The notes: a model not told the origin generated them from the letters alone. Counted from the first letter of the stretch, positions 36,168 through 46,085 are shown. The stretch: 64,000 nt of DNA from Nostoc sp. FACHB-110 (GCF_014697425.1 NZ_JACJRU010000004.1:124001-188000), one strand, 5' to 3'. Made by a program: numbers and translations.

Positions 36168-36228
36168 TATGAAAATAAACTGGTAGAAGACAACTGAGAT
36201 GGGGTTCTGTTCTCAGTTTAATATTTTC

Positions 36229-36945
36229 TTAAATATTTAGTGCCTCTAAATTTAAATTAGATGCAATTTCGGCCAGCTTATCTAAGTCTGCGGGGTTCTC
36301 CAAATAAGGCAAGCAGCCTAAAACAGGGATGTGTGTAAATGATTCAATCACTTCTGGTGGAGTCCAGTCGCTAATCTCTGCATCAGTTCTTGGTTGTATG
36401 CAATTGAGCACAATGCCTGTGATATCTACCCGTGACTGTCTGGCTAATGCCACATTCGCTACTGCTTGCGATATTGCACCTAATCTGACTGGGACGACTA
36501 AAACTGTAGGTAAATGCCATTCGCCAGCGATATCAGCCACTGTTAACTCATTTGTAACTGGTGAACCTAAGCCACCTGCTGATTCTACCAAAAGAAATTC
36601 GTAGCGCGATCGCAACTCACACAATGTTTTCCAAACCACAGCCAAATCAACTTGGCGATTTTCTCTGGCGGCGGCGATGGGTGGGGCTAAAGGTGCTTGA
36701 AAATATAAAGGTGTAATTTCTTCGGGTGATTGTTTTAAGTTAAACAGATTTTGATACCACTCGCGATCGCCAATTCCCGATTGAATTGGCTTCATAATTC
36801 CCCAATGACGCTGCGGATAATATTTTTGCCAATAAGCTGCTAGGGCTGTTGTTAACACAGTTTTGCCAGCTTCGGTATCAGTTCCAGTAATTAGTAGTGT
36901 ATTCAACAATCTGCTTTGAGATAATTCAATATTGATCAATGGCAT
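36229..36945 (-). CDS. bioD: dethiobiotin synthetase
   Basis: A 238-residue ATP-dependent enzyme closing the ureido ring of dethiobiotin from 7,8-diaminopelargonate and CO2 in biotin synthesis. Walker A is TGTDTEAGKTVLTTALAAYW (about residues 20-39), followed by GIMKPIQSG and the VESAGGLGSPV glycine-rich loop, all typical of BioD. Other bio genes are not in the window. It lies about 60 nt upstream of the amidohydrolase on the same strand. Confidence 0.93.
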   Translation of the reverse strand: MPLINIELSQSRLLNTLLITGTDTEAGKTVLTTALAAYWQKYYPQRHWGIMKPIQSGIGDREWYQNLFNLKQSPEEITPLYFQAPLAPPIAAARENRQVDLAVVWKTLCELRSRYEFLLVESAGGLGSPVTNELTVADIAGEWHLPTVLVVPVRLGAISQAVANVALARQSRVDITGIVLNCIQPRTDAEISDWTPPEVIESFTHIPVLGCLPYLENPADLDKLAEIASNLNLEALNI

Positions 36946-37083
36946 CAGGCAGGAGCCAGAAGGTAAGAGAATTTTAGCTTAATTAGTCTTAATTAACATA
37001 GTTTTCTGTCCATTAACTTTTAGGGAAATGTAGATACAATTCCTGCTTCTGCTTTATCTACCTGCCTGAATTGCTCAAAGATA

Positions 37084-38784
37084 TTATGGTGTGCTTTGGG
37101 TTTCAGGGGTGGCTGGAATTGGACTATCTACAGGTGGTGAATCATTACCGCCTGTAGAAGAGGGAAACGTAGATGTTGGTGTGGGTGTCGGTGTTGGCGT
37201 TGGCGTTGGTGTTGGCGTTGGCGTGGGTGTCGGTGTGGGCGTTGGTGTTGGCGTTAGTGTCGGTGTTGATGTCGGTGTAAATGTAGGTGTTGGTTCTAGA
37301 GGATTGTCTACTGTAACTATCAGGTTATAGTCACTTGCATTCGCTCCCGGGGCTAATCCTACTTGAATAGTGTATCTACCACTATTTGGCAATACGCCAG
37401 TATAGGATGTTACTTGTTGGGCGTTACTATCAATTGGTTGGCGGTTAGGATTTAAGACAGTCAGTGTTACGCCGTTACTTTGTTCTAATGTTGTAGTTAA
37501 CTTAGCATCAGCTTTCGCAAAAAATGTATATTGAATCACTTGATTAGCTTGCAAAGAATCTTCGACTGTGGCTGTGTTATTTGCTCCCAAGTTGAGACGC
37601 TTTCTAGTAATTGTCGGTTCAATATTAGTTGGTGTAGCGAAGGTTGTTCCGCCAGTAATGACTGGTGAAGGAAAAGTTTGCGGTGCTGGTGGTGTAGTTG
37701 GCGTTGGTGTAGTTGGCTGACTGCGAATAGAACTCACCAACGCCCAAGAACCAAAGCCCGCTAAAATAACTACAGCACTACCAATTGCACCTAAAGCTAA
37801 GGGATTATCTAAAACAGAATTAGCACTGCTGGGTGAAATGACGGGATCAGGTCGATGAGATGGCTGTGGTGGAATTGCATCGGGACGGCGACCAACTGCA
37901 ATAGTTTGAAAGTTGGAAAGCTCAGGTGCTAAATTAACATTGGGTTGATCGAGTAACTTTAATGCTTGAATGACATCAGCCGCGCTTTGATAGCGATCGC
38001 TAGGACTAGGGTGTAACATCCGATTAATTACTTGAGCCAATTGTGGACTTACCCTCACCCATCTTTGCCAGTTCCAAGTTAGTTGCGTTTCATCGAATAA
38101 TTCAGCAGGTTCTTTGCCAGTTAATAAAACTATAGATGTCACCGCCAAAGCATATAAATCACTGCTAGGATAAGCGCGTCCAGTTTGCATTTGTTCACTA
38201 GGAGAGTAACCCAACTTACCCACACTCGTCACATTAATATTGCTATCCGTCGTTTGTAATCGTGTTGCTAATTCTTTAACTACGCCAAAATCAATTAATA
38301 CAGGTAGGCGATCGCGATCTCGTAAAATAATATTTTCTGGAGAAATATCACGGTGAATAATACCGCGACTGTGAATATGCTCTAATACAGGTAATAATGA
38401 TGGCAATAATTGTAATATTTCCGGTTCACTGAACGCTTGCCCAACTGCTTGACGTTCAACCAACAAAGCTCGATAAGTCTTACCTGCGACATAATCTTCC
38501 ACCAAAAACAAGCGGTGTTCTTGCTCAAATCTTTCTCGAAACTTCGGAACCTGGGGATGTTCAATCTGATATAAAGTAGTCGCTTCTCGTTGAAAAAGCT
38601 CCTGCGCCTTTTCCCAAGCAGCAGCCCCCGTAGTTATCGGAATTAATTCTTTAATCGCACAAAGCTCATTAAAGCGGCGTTGGTCTTCAGCCAAATAAGT
38701 TCTACCAAACCCTCCTTGTCCGAGAACTTGAATGATTCGGTAACGATTTTGCAAGACAGTGCCAATTGTAATTGGTGGTTGCAT
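37084..38784 (-). CDS. membrane-anchored Ser/Thr protein kinase with PPC-like domain and Pro-Thr tail
   Basis: A 566-residue Hanks-type kinase. Residues 15-275 are the kinase: GQGGFGRTYLAED, K45 in CAIKEL, HRDISPENI with D146, DFG at 165-167 and GYSPSEQMQ. One transmembrane helix follows (VVILAGFGSWALVSSI, about 336-351). Then comes an extracytoplasmic beta-rich region (about 395-480: TVEDSLQANQVIQYTFFAKA, GRYTIQVGL) resembling a pre-peptidase C-terminal domain, then a TPTPTP low-complexity tail. All catalytic residues are present. Its signal and substrates are unknown. Confidence 0.9.
   Translation of the reverse strand: MQPPITIGTVLQNRYRIIQVLGQGGFGRTYLAEDQRRFNELCAIKELIPITTGAAAWEKAQELFQREATTLYQIEHPQVPKFRERFEQEHRLFLVEDYVAGKTYRALLVERQAVGQAFSEPEILQLLPSLLPVLEHIHSRGIIHRDISPENIILRDRDRLPVLIDFGVVKELATRLQTTDSNINVTSVGKLGYSPSEQMQTGRAYPSSDLYALAVTSIVLLTGKEPAELFDETQLTWNWQRWVRVSPQLAQVINRMLHPSPSDRYQSAADVIQALKLLDQPNVNLAPELSNFQTIAVGRRPDAIPPQPSHRPDPVISPSSANSVLDNPLALGAIGSAVVILAGFGSWALVSSIRSQPTTPTPTTPPAPQTFPSPVITGGTTFATPTNIEPTITRKRLNLGANNTATVEDSLQANQVIQYTFFAKADAKLTTTLEQSNGVTLTVLNPNRQPIDSNAQQVTSYTGVLPNSGRYTIQVGLAPGANASDYNLIVTVDNPLEPTPTFTPTSTPTLTPTPTPTPTPTPTPTPTPTPTPTPTPTSTFPSSTGGNDSPPVDSPIPATPETQSTP
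37168..37275 (-). repeat. low-complexity Pro-Thr coding repeat
   Basis: Imperfect 6-12 bp units (ACACCAACGCCAAC type on the coding strand) encode about 18 Thr-Pro dipeptides at the end of the kinase. The opposite strand reads as an open Gly-Val repeat, a by-product. Confidence 0.8.
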
Positions 38785-39649
38785 GACAAATAAATTGAAA
38801 TGTAAGGATAACTCGAGAAAAAATCTGAAAAAGATGAGTCAGAAGATAACTTAAATATGACTTACACAAAAAATATTCTTTGAGATAGGGTATAGGGGTA
38901 TGTGAATTGGAAAGTATGATTGGCGTTTAAGCGTTTTGAATAACTAAACGCTTAAATTTATTTACTCTCATAGTCACATACCTGTAAACTCCTAACTTAT
39001 ACCATTGATTTTTCATTTTCATGTCTAAGTTCCTAGCCAGCTACCTGCGGCGATATTCTATCCTAAGAAATGGTGCGATCGTCTTTGATTTAAGACCAAT
39101 CACAAAAACCATAGAATAGCTTGCAGAGATAGCCAAATATCCCTAAATATATTTCTCACCTGCTAGCTCTGACTAATTTGCCCAAGTTGCAAACCAAAAT
39201 TTTGCTGATTTGAAAATTTTTTCTTCAATTGATAATCCAAAAATTTAGTTTGTCAGTTTATAATTTTGTAGCTGGTATCATAAAATATTCTTCTACCCCA
39301 GAAGAATTTATTTTTGGGTATTTCTACTGTCTGAGTTCCGGTTCGACTTCATTTAAGCTGAAAAGAGTTGGCCTCAGTTATCCATACAATTGGTAGAAGC
39401 ATTACTCTACCAGACAAAATCTAGAGGAAATTTGGGTTGTTGAGAACAACTCAACTTAGGGGCTAACTTACACACTATATGTCAGTTATAAATTCAATGG
39501 TTTGTTTACCACTAAAAACTGAACAATGGACTGATAGTAGCTCTATTGAGAAATGTTGAAAGTCTTTATGAAAGCTTAAATAAAGCTCACAGATGTTTAT
39601 TTAGCCTATTCCGGTTAAATCTGGTCAATATCTAAATGATAATCTCGCC
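38785..39649. other. long intergenic region between divergent kinase and prs genes
   Basis: About 865 nt with no gene seen. A nested inverted repeat lies at 38889-39003. The remainder is AT-rich and should contain both divergent promoters; the long stretch before prs suggests an untranslated leader or regulatory region. Confidence 0.5.
38889..39003. repeat. nested inverted repeat, possible MITE
   Basis: Outer arms GGTATA (38889-38894)/TATACC (38998-39003), middle arms GGTATGTGA (38897-38905)/TCACATACC (38974-38982) and a perfect 11-bp inner stem TTTAAGCGTTT (38926-38936)/AAACGCTTAAA (38946-38956). Total about 115 bp. Confidence 0.7.
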
Positions 39650-40666
39650 ATGAATGCACTTCGAGGATCTGCTTTGCTCAGTTCTGCCGCTTTAAAAGTG
39701 CAGCCAGTTGCAACAGGACTAACTGAAAACCACCGCCTGCGGCTATTTTCTGGCTCTGCCAACATCAAACTGTCTCAAGAAGTCGCTCGTTATCTGGGGA
39801 TGGACTTGGGGCCGATGATTCGTAAAAGATTCGCGGATGGAGAACTTTATGTTCAAATCCAAGAATCAATTCGAGGATGTGATGTCTATTTAATCCAACC
39901 ATCTTGTCAACCAGTTAACGACCACTTGATGGAATTGCTGATTATGATTGATGCCTGTCGTCGGGCTTCGGCCAGACAGGTAACAGCAGTAATTCCATAC
40001 TATGGCTATGCTCGTGCCGATCGCAAAACTGCCGGACGAGAATCAATCACAGCCAAGCTGGTTGCCAACCTCATTACCCAAGCAGGCGCAGACCGTGTTC
40101 TGGCAATGGATTTGCACGCCGCTCAGATTCAGGGTTACTTCGATATACCCTTTGATCATGTTTATGGTTCGCCAGTGATACTCGACTATCTTACCAGCAA
40201 ACAACTGCATGATATTGTTGTTGTTTCTCCTGATGTTGGTGGTGTAGCCCGGGCCAGAGCATTTGCCAAAAAACTGAATGATGCTCCACTTGCCATTATA
40301 GACAAACGCCGCCAAGCTCATAATGTAGCGGAAGTTTTGAACGTAATTGGCGATGTCAAAGGCAAAACAGCCGTTTTGGTAGACGACATGATTGATACAG
40401 GCGGAACCATCGCCGAAGGTGCGAGGTTGCTGCGTGAAGAAGGTGCGCGTCAAGTATATGCCTGTGCTACTCATGCAGTCTTCTCCCCTCCAGCAGTTGA
40501 GCGGCTATCAAGTGGCTTGTTTGAAGAAGTCATCGTCACAAACACCATCCCCCTACCAGAAGACAAACGCTTTCCACAATTAGTAGTGCTTTCCGTGGCA
40601 AATCTTTTAGGAGAAACCATCTGGCGGATTCACGAAGATACCTCAGTAAGTAGTATGTTCCGTTAG
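39650..40666 (+). CDS. prs: ribose-phosphate pyrophosphokinase
   Basis: A 338-residue PRPP synthetase making 5-phosphoribosyl-1-diphosphate from ribose-5-phosphate and ATP. Motifs are RLFSGSANIKLSQEVARYLG, FADGELYVQI, PYYGYARADRKTAGRE (ATP site), DLHAAQIQGYFDIP, the flexible VSPDVGGVARARAFAK and the PRPP loop LVDDMIDTGGTIAEGARLL. An N-terminal extension of about 25 residues precedes the conserved start. A hairpin without T-run follows at 40675-40698. Confidence 0.96.
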   Translation: MNALRGSALLSSAALKVQPVATGLTENHRLRLFSGSANIKLSQEVARYLGMDLGPMIRKRFADGELYVQIQESIRGCDVYLIQPSCQPVNDHLMELLIMIDACRRASARQVTAVIPYYGYARADRKTAGRESITAKLVANLITQAGADRVLAMDLHAAQIQGYFDIPFDHVYGSPVILDYLTSKQLHDIVVVSPDVGGVARARAFAKKLNDAPLAIIDKRRQAHNVAEVLNVIGDVKGKTAVLVDDMIDTGGTIAEGARLLREEGARQVYACATHAVFSPPAVERLSSGLFEEVIVTNTIPLPEDKRFPQLVVLSVANLLGETIWRIHEDTSVSSMFR

Positions 40667-40674
40667 CCAAAAAA

Positions 40675-40698
40675 AGACTGTCGCTCAGGTTACAGTCT
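40675..40698 (+). terminator. hairpin after prs, possible terminator
   Basis: Arms AGACTGT (40675-40681) and ACAGTCT (40692-40698) lie 9 nt after the prs stop. The downstream sequence is GGTCTAAATAAA, without a T-run, so termination is doubtful. Confidence 0.4.
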
Positions 40699-40857
40699 GG
40701 TCTAAATAAACATTAAATTTTGAAGTATGAAGTTAAGAAACTATTCTCCTTCATGCTTCAATTTTTATTTTTAGGGCATTTTTACGAACCGCTCTAGACG
40801 CAGAGTGAAGAGAGGAAAAGCTTAAAATGGAAGTGTCCATCCAGCTTACACAGCATC

Positions 40858-41433
40858 ATGAACAGCGAAAAAGCCACAGTGCAGCCTTGGTACACTGTTA
40901 CTGATGAAGAACTAATGCTCTGGAGTTCGCAAAACCCAGAACTGCGATTTGAACGTAACGCTGATGGAACAATAGAAACTATGCCACCAACTGGGGGAAT
41001 TTCAGGAAATCGGGTGGCGAAAGCGGTTGCTTATTTGCTGGCTTGGGTAGAAAGTCATGATTTAGGGGAAGTGTTTGGGTCAAGCACAGGGTTTAAATTA
41101 GCAAATACAGCCGTGAAATCACCTGATGCTGCTTTCGTTGCGAAAGGACGCTTACCAGAAAATTGGGATCAGCAAGAAGATGCGTTTATTAACCTAGCAC
41201 CAGACTTTGTAATCGAAATTCGTTCTAAAAATGACAGCTTGCCCAAACTCAAAGCCAAGATGGCAGAATACATTGCCAATAGTGTGCAGTTAGGCTGGTT
41301 AATCGACCGTCAAAATCAGCAAGCTTTCGTTTATCGTCGAGACGGTTCAATTACCCAGTACCCAGCGACAGCAATTTTGGATGGTGAAGATGTTGTCCCA
41401 GGATTTACATTAGCGTTGGCAAAATTATTGTGA
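40858..41433 (+). CDS. Uma2 family (DUF820) putative endonuclease
   Basis: A 191-residue protein with the Uma2 pattern: LRFERNADGTIETMPPTGGISG, GSSTGFKLANTAVKSPDAAFV with the acidic residue after a hydrophobic strand, and DFVIEIRSKNDSLPKLKAKM, the (D/E)xK-like strand. The C-terminus (YPATAILDGEDVVPGFTLAL) is typical. It is followed by a second Uma2 gene almost in overlap, so they are likely one transcript. Nuclease activity is inferred from fold similarity. Confidence 0.88.
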   Translation: MNSEKATVQPWYTVTDEELMLWSSQNPELRFERNADGTIETMPPTGGISGNRVAKAVAYLLAWVESHDLGEVFGSSTGFKLANTAVKSPDAAFVAKGRLPENWDQQEDAFINLAPDFVIEIRSKNDSLPKLKAKMAEYIANSVQLGWLIDRQNQQAFVYRRDGSITQYPATAILDGEDVVPGFTLALAKLL

Positions 41434-41471
41434 TTAATCATGGTTTGGAATTAGACAGGGAGTCATTGCTG

Positions 41472-42041
41472 ATGTCGCTATCAAATCAAATATCTTCCAA
41501 CCTTTCTTTAGAACAATTTCTCAACTTACCAGAAACTAAACCAGCGAGTGAATATATTGACGGACGCATCTACCAAAAACCAATGCCCCAAGGGAAACAT
41601 AGTATTCTGCAAACTCGATTATCAACTAATATTAATCAGGTTGGCGAAACTCAACAAAAAGCTTTAGCCTTAACCGAGTTACGCTGTACTTTTGGGGGAC
41701 ATTCCTTAGTTCCAGATATTGCTGTATTTGCATGGTCACGCATTCCCATCGATGAAAACGGAGACATTGCCAATAAATTTGAAAGCTACCCAGATTGGAC
41801 TATTGAAATCCTATCACCCGATCAATCACCCAACAGAGTAATTAATAAAATTATTTTCTGTATTAACTACGGGACTAAATTAGGTTGGTTTATTGACCCT
41901 AATGATAAATCTGTGATGGTATTTCAACCGAACAAATTACCAGAAGTGAAATATGATGCGGATATTTTACCTGTCCTGGATGTGTTAGGTGATTGGCAAG
42001 TAACAGCAGCCGATATTTTTAATTTGTTGAAAGTGAAATAA
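41472..42041 (+). CDS. Uma2 family (DUF820) putative endonuclease
   Basis: A 189-residue Uma2 protein. The start is set at the ATG at 41472, which has AGGGAG 9 nt upstream; the frame is also open to a GTG at 41430 overlapping the previous stop. Family blocks: LSLEQFLNLPETKPASEYIDG, KHSILQTRLS, LRCTFGGHSLVPDIAVF and DWTIEILSPDQSPNRVINKI. It differs clearly from its upstream neighbour, so the two are not a recent duplication. Confidence 0.85.
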   Translation: MSLSNQISSNLSLEQFLNLPETKPASEYIDGRIYQKPMPQGKHSILQTRLSTNINQVGETQQKALALTELRCTFGGHSLVPDIAVFAWSRIPIDENGDIANKFESYPDWTIEILSPDQSPNRVINKIIFCINYGTKLGWFIDPNDKSVMVFQPNKLPEVKYDADILPVLDVLGDWQVTAADIFNLLKVK

Positions 42042-42117
42042 TTTTGGCGATCGCAAAATAAATTCAACCATTCATCCCAAAAGTATCTGATTTGATTTTA
42101 GGCTATGAGCGATCGCA

Positions 42118-42405
42118 TTATAGTAAGGTTTTTTGAAAAAAGAGCGTAAAACCATAAATAACCTCATAAATTTGCACAATATGGGGATGGCTACATTTAG
42201 CTAATTTGAGTGCTTCATTAAGAAAGTCTTGCTGAAACTTGGCAAAGTCTGGGCGACGTTGCACTTGCTTGTTCAGGGTTTTGATCACCACATACCGTCC
42301 ATGATTATCTTTCGCACGGTAGGTTATACCAAAACCGCCTTCGCCTAATTCTTTCTCAATAGTATATTTGCTACCTTGTAATTGCTGCCCTGACACCCAA
42401 GTCAT
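42118..42405 (-). pseudogene. truncated Ser/Thr protein kinase (N-lobe only)
   Basis: From the ATG at 42405 the frame reads MTWVSGQQLQGSKYTIEKEL, GEGGFGITYRAKD, VVIKTLNKQ with the ATP-binding Lys, and LNEALKLAKCSHPHIVQIYE, then YGFTLFFQKTLL and a stop at about 95 residues. The N-lobe up to beta-4/5 is intact, but there is no catalytic loop, DFG or C-lobe. It is a remnant of a cyanobacterial-type kinase. The frame continues 138 nt upstream of this ATG without family features. Confidence 0.75.
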
Positions 42406-42694
42406 TGTTATTTTGCCACTAAATTCAGTGTTAATCTTGGCACTTTCAATACATAAATGCCCTGAGAGAAATTGACGATCTGTTTTGTGTAAAGCAAAAA
42501 TTACTGAGTTCTTCAGACGGCCTGATTTTTTGATTGCTGACACATTTACAAAGTCACCCTAGAATTGTGTCAATTACGCTAGAATTGTTAAAGGTTCTTT
42601 ACAGAATTTGCAGAACATCCCCGATTCTGTTAAAACAGCCTAGCAAACTTAAATGTAAATCTACAAAACCCCTCTAGAGTTAACACTAGCTTCT

Positions 42695-44485
42695 ATGACG
42701 CTCCCAATTCGTAACGTCGCCATTATCGCCCACGTAGACCACGGCAAAACCACCTTGGTTGATGCACTCCTGAGACAGTCCGGCATTTTCCGAGAAGGTG
42801 AAGACGTTCCGGATTGCGTCATGGACTCCAACGACCTAGAACGGGAACGTGGAATTACGATTCTGGCTAAGAATACAGCCGTTCGCTACAAAGAAACACT
42901 CATCAATATTATTGATACCCCCGGACACGCTGACTTCGGTGGCGAAGTCGAACGCGTACTGGGTATGGTGGATGGCTGCATCCTCATTGTTGATGCTAAC
43001 GAAGGCCCCATGCCACAAACACGCTTTGTGTTGAAAAAGGCATTGGAAAAAGGACTACGCCCCATCGTTGTAGTTAACAAAATCGATCGCCCCCAAGCCG
43101 AACCCCACGGTGCTATAGATAAGGTACTGGATCTTTTCTTGGAACTAGGCGCAGATGATGACCAGTGCGACTTCCCTTATCTATTCGCTTCTGGTTTGTC
43201 TGGTTATGCGAAAGAAACCTTGGAAGAAGAACCCAAGGATATGCAGCCATTGTTTGATGCCATCTTGCGTCATGTTCCACCCCCAGTAGGTGATGCAACC
43301 AAGCCTCTGCAATTGCAAGTCACAACCCTAGATTATTCAGAATATCTAGGACGGATTGTCATTGGCAGAATCCACAACGGTACTATTCGCGGTGGTCAGC
43401 AAGCAGCTTTAGTAACAGAAACAGGCTCAATTGTCAAGGCTAAAATTAGCAAATTGCTAGGTTTTGAAGGCTTGAAGCGGGTGGAATTAGAAGAAGCTTC
43501 CGCCGGTCATATTGTGGCGGTTGCTGGTTTTGCTGATGCAAACATTGGTGAAACAATTACCGACCCCAACGAACCCCAAGCTTTACCACTAATTAAAGTC
43601 GATGAACCCACCTTACAGATGACCTTCTGGGTGAATGATTCACCGTTTGCTGGTCAAGAAGGTAAGCTGGTAACATCAAGACAAGTACGCGATCGCTTAT
43701 TCCGCGAATTAGAAACCAACGTTGCATTACGTGTGGAAGAAACCGACTCCCCTGATAAATTCCTCGTATCTGGTCGTGGTGAATTGCACTTGGGTATCTT
43801 AATCGAAACCATGCGCCGCGAAGGTTATGAGTTCCAAGTGTCTCAGCCACAGGTAATTTACCGCGAAGTTAACGGTCAACCTTGCGAACCTTATGAATTG
43901 TTAGTGTTAGACGTTCCCTCTGATGCAGTTGGTAGCTGTATCGAACGCCTCGGACAACGCAAAGGCGAAATGCAAGATATGCAGCCCGGTGTTAGCAACC
44001 GTACCCAGCTAGAATTCATTATTCCCGCCCGTGGTTTGATTGGTTTCCGTGGTGAATTCATGCGGATGACCCGTGGCGAAGGCATCATGAACCACAGTTT
44101 CTTAGATTATCGTCCTATCTGTGGCGAAATTGAAGCCCGTAACAAAGGTGTATTGATTGCTTTTGAAGAAGGCGTTTCCACCTTCTACGCTATGAAGAAC
44201 GCCGAAGATAGAGGCTCATTCTTTATCACTCCTGGTACTAAAGTCTACAAGGGCATGATTGTCGGTGAACACAACCGTCCCCAAGACTTAGACTTGAATG
44301 TCTGCAAAACCAAGCAGCTAACCAACCACCGTGCTGCGGGTGGCGATGAACTAGTCCAATTGCAAGCACCTATCGATATGAGTTTAGAGCGTGCATTGGA
44401 GTACATCGGCCCCGATGAATTGGTGGAAGTTACACCCCAATCTATCCGCCTACGGAAGATGTCGAAGAAGTTAGCGAAAAGATAA
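42695..44485 (+). CDS. typA: translational GTPase TypA/BipA
   Basis: A 596-residue ribosome-associated GTPase of the EF-G family, involved in ribosome assembly and stress adaptation. G motifs are [15 protein letters not shown] (G1), RERGITI (G2), [14 protein letters not shown] (G3), NKIDRP (G4) and SGLSGYA (G5 region). Later domains contain [19 protein letters not shown] and the TypA-specific C-terminal [11 protein letters not shown] and RLRKMSKK. LepA is excluded by these last blocks. A strong terminator follows. Confidence 0.97.
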   Translation: MTLPIRNVAIIAHVDHGKTTLVDALLRQSGIFREGEDVPDCVMDSNDLERERGITILAKNTAVRYKETLINIIDTPGHADFGGEVERVLGMVDGCILIVDANEGPMPQTRFVLKKALEKGLRPIVVVNKIDRPQAEPHGAIDKVLDLFLELGADDDQCDFPYLFASGLSGYAKETLEEEPKDMQPLFDAILRHVPPPVGDATKPLQLQVTTLDYSEYLGRIVIGRIHNGTIRGGQQAALVTETGSIVKAKISKLLGFEGLKRVELEEASAGHIVAVAGFADANIGETITDPNEPQALPLIKVDEPTLQMTFWVNDSPFAGQEGKLVTSRQVRDRLFRELETNVALRVEETDSPDKFLVSGRGELHLGILIETMRREGYEFQVSQPQVIYREVNGQPCEPYELLVLDVPSDAVGSCIERLGQRKGEMQDMQPGVSNRTQLEFIIPARGLIGFRGEFMRMTRGEGIMNHSFLDYRPICGEIEARNKGVLIAFEEGVSTFYAMKNAEDRGSFFITPGTKVYKGMIVGEHNRPQDLDLNVCKTKQLTNHRAAGGDELVQLQAPIDMSLERALEYIGPDELVEVTPQSIRLRKMSKKLAKR

Positions 44486-44515
44486 GTAAAGTAATAACTG
44501 AATTGATTTATTTAG

Positions 44516-44539
44516 AAAGCCCGCTTGTGCGGGCTTTTT
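44516..44539 (+). terminator. rho-independent terminator of typA
   Basis: A perfect 9-bp stem AAAGCCCGC/GCGGGCTTT with loop TTGT, followed by TTG. It lies about 30 nt past the stop codon. Confidence 0.88.
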
Positions 44540-44697
44540 GTTATGGATTTTCGACACACCAGACCCTGATCAGCTTTTACACAAGTTATTCCAAAGACTA
44601 ATTTCTAGAAAAAAGCTGGATATCAATAAAGTAAACTTGTACTACAGGTTACAATTGGAGTATATATTACAATACTTATATTATCTGTATCACTTTT

Positions 44698-45387
44698 ATG
44701 TCTAAAGAAGGGTACGTATATATTTTCATCAATCCACTAATCGATGGTGTTGTGAAAATTGGTAAAACAACTCGTTCATCTGAGAGTCGAGCCGCAGAGA
44801 TATCAAAAAGCACAGGTGTTCCAGTTGCTTATAAAGTTGTTCATGAGGAATTTGTGTCTGATTGCGTTGCAGTTGAGAAAAGACTCCACAAAATGTTTTC
44901 AGACTATCGTATTAACCCTAATCGGGAGTTTTTTCGCATACCATTAAAGGAAGCTGTACGTGCATTACAACAAGTAGCTAACGTTTATCGTGTAGCTAAC
45001 AATCAACCAATAGAGTATAACTCTGTTCAGGCAGTAGAGATTTTACCGAGACTTCAACATCTTTATCCAAAGTACCTAAAGCCTGAAATAAAATCAGTTC
45101 AAATGATACAACGTGATGATATTTGTTTTTTAGAGATCACAAGTCAAGCTCATCCCAATATACGAGACGAAAAGGTAGAACGAATAGATTTGGAATTTAT
45201 TGCAGAAGAAGATGGAACTATGTTTCCAATTAATCGTTCTGTACAGGAAAATGCTAATAAATTTGTTAACAAACTCGATCCTTATTCAATTATTATGTGT
45301 ACCCCCTTATTTACAGAAGCAGCGTGTAGGAAAATAGCTGATGAATACGAAAATAATACAGTTTTGCAAGCAGAGGACTTTATCTAA
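44698..45387 (+). CDS. GIY-YIG nuclease family protein, T5orf172 type
   Basis: A 229-residue protein. Residues 1-95 match the T5orf172/MUG113 branch of the GIY-YIG fold: GYVYIFINPLIDGVVKIGKT, then AAEISKSTGVPVAYKVVHEE, VEKRLHKMFSDYRINPNREFF with the Glu-containing helix. The second half (after residue 100) is unassigned. Members occur in phages, mobile elements and bacterial accessory regions. It lies just upstream of a YgiT-type zinc-finger pair (12 nt gap to an ATG at 45400), so the three genes might be one unit. Confidence 0.8.
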   Translation: MSKEGYVYIFINPLIDGVVKIGKTTRSSESRAAEISKSTGVPVAYKVVHEEFVSDCVAVEKRLHKMFSDYRINPNREFFRIPLKEAVRALQQVANVYRVANNQPIEYNSVQAVEILPRLQHLYPKYLKPEIKSVQMIQRDDICFLEITSQAHPNIRDEKVERIDLEFIAEEDGTMFPINRSVQENANKFVNKLDPYSIIMCTPLFTEAACRKIADEYENNTVLQAEDFI

Positions 45388-45429
45388 TCATAACTGTTTA
45401 TGAAGTTACTGAGCTTGAGGGCTAGGCTT

Positions 45430-45705
45430 ATGTATGGATATAGATGTGAATATTGTGAAGGAACTGTACAACCTCGAACAGTTAAGCGTGAAGCATTTAA
45501 ACATAGGGATGGTTTTGTCATTCTTGAAGATGTGACCATAGGCGTTTGTGATACCTGTGGAAATCGCTACTATTCAGCCGATATTCTTCATACGGTTCAT
45601 GCTGTAGCAACTGGAACAAAACCCCCTGAAAGAACCGAACAAATTCCGGTTGCTCATCTAGAATCAGCATACTCAAGACTGCGTAACTTTAGTGAGTCAA
45701 GTTAA
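45430..45705 (+). CDS. YgiT-type zinc-finger protein (antitoxin-like)
   Basis: A 91-residue protein from the ATG at 45430 (MYGYRCEYCEGTVQPRTVKR); the frame is open from an ATG at 45400. Two CxxC pairs (CEYC and CDTC) form a zinc finger like that of MqsA/YgiT antitoxins, with ILEDVTIGVCDTCGNRYYSA between. No helix-turn-helix domain follows, so it is a short stand-alone form, commonly paired with a DUF4258 toxin. No such toxin is adjacent here. It overlaps or abuts the next small gene. Confidence 0.78.
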   Translation: MYGYRCEYCEGTVQPRTVKREAFKHRDGFVILEDVTIGVCDTCGNRYYSADILHTVHAVATGTKPPERTEQIPVAHLESAYSRLRNFSESS

Positions 45706-45733
45706 CAGTAAACATAAAGAAATTGAACCCAAA

Positions 45734-45955
45734 ATGGAAGATGAATTACGTCCTGAGTATGATTTTGCTCAAATGAAAGGAGGGGTTAGAGGTAAATATA
45801 TTGAGCGATATCGTACCAAAACAAATCTAGTGCGTTTAGATCCTGATGTTGCTGAAGCTTTTCCTAATGATGAAGCGGTGAATAACGCATTAAGATTACT
45901 AATTCAGATTACCCAGCGTCAGCAAGCTCAAACTAATGTACAGCCAACAGAATAA
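45734..45955 (+). CDS. small antitoxin-like protein (DELRPEYDF family)
   Basis: A 73-residue protein beginning MEDELRPEYDFAQMKGGVRG KYIERY, then LVRLDPDVAEAFPNDEAVNNALRLLI. The ExRPEYDFxxMxGGxRGKY pattern is familiar from numerous small cyanobacterial proteins that sit next to putative RelE-type or DUF4258 toxins. Here its neighbour is a YgiT-type zinc finger. A GTG at 45692 would give 14 more residues and overlap the upstream gene by 14 nt; the choice is uncertain. Confidence 0.72.
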   Translation: MEDELRPEYDFAQMKGGVRGKYIERYRTKTNLVRLDPDVAEAFPNDEAVNNALRLLIQITQRQQAQTNVQPTE

Positions 45956-46085
45956 AAGTTGTGTTTAGTGAAGTTTTTTGTTGGTGGATTGAGGTTATGA
46001 TGATGAGCGATCGCTTTCACACATAATTAATGATAAAGCAGGTTTCAGTTTAAGACTTTTAGTGAAGTTTTTTGTTTGCAATGAT

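Noticed and set aside
37091..37330. Plus-strand Gly-Val repeat frame
   Set aside because: It is the complement of the Thr-Pro repeat tail of the kinase and has no independent features.
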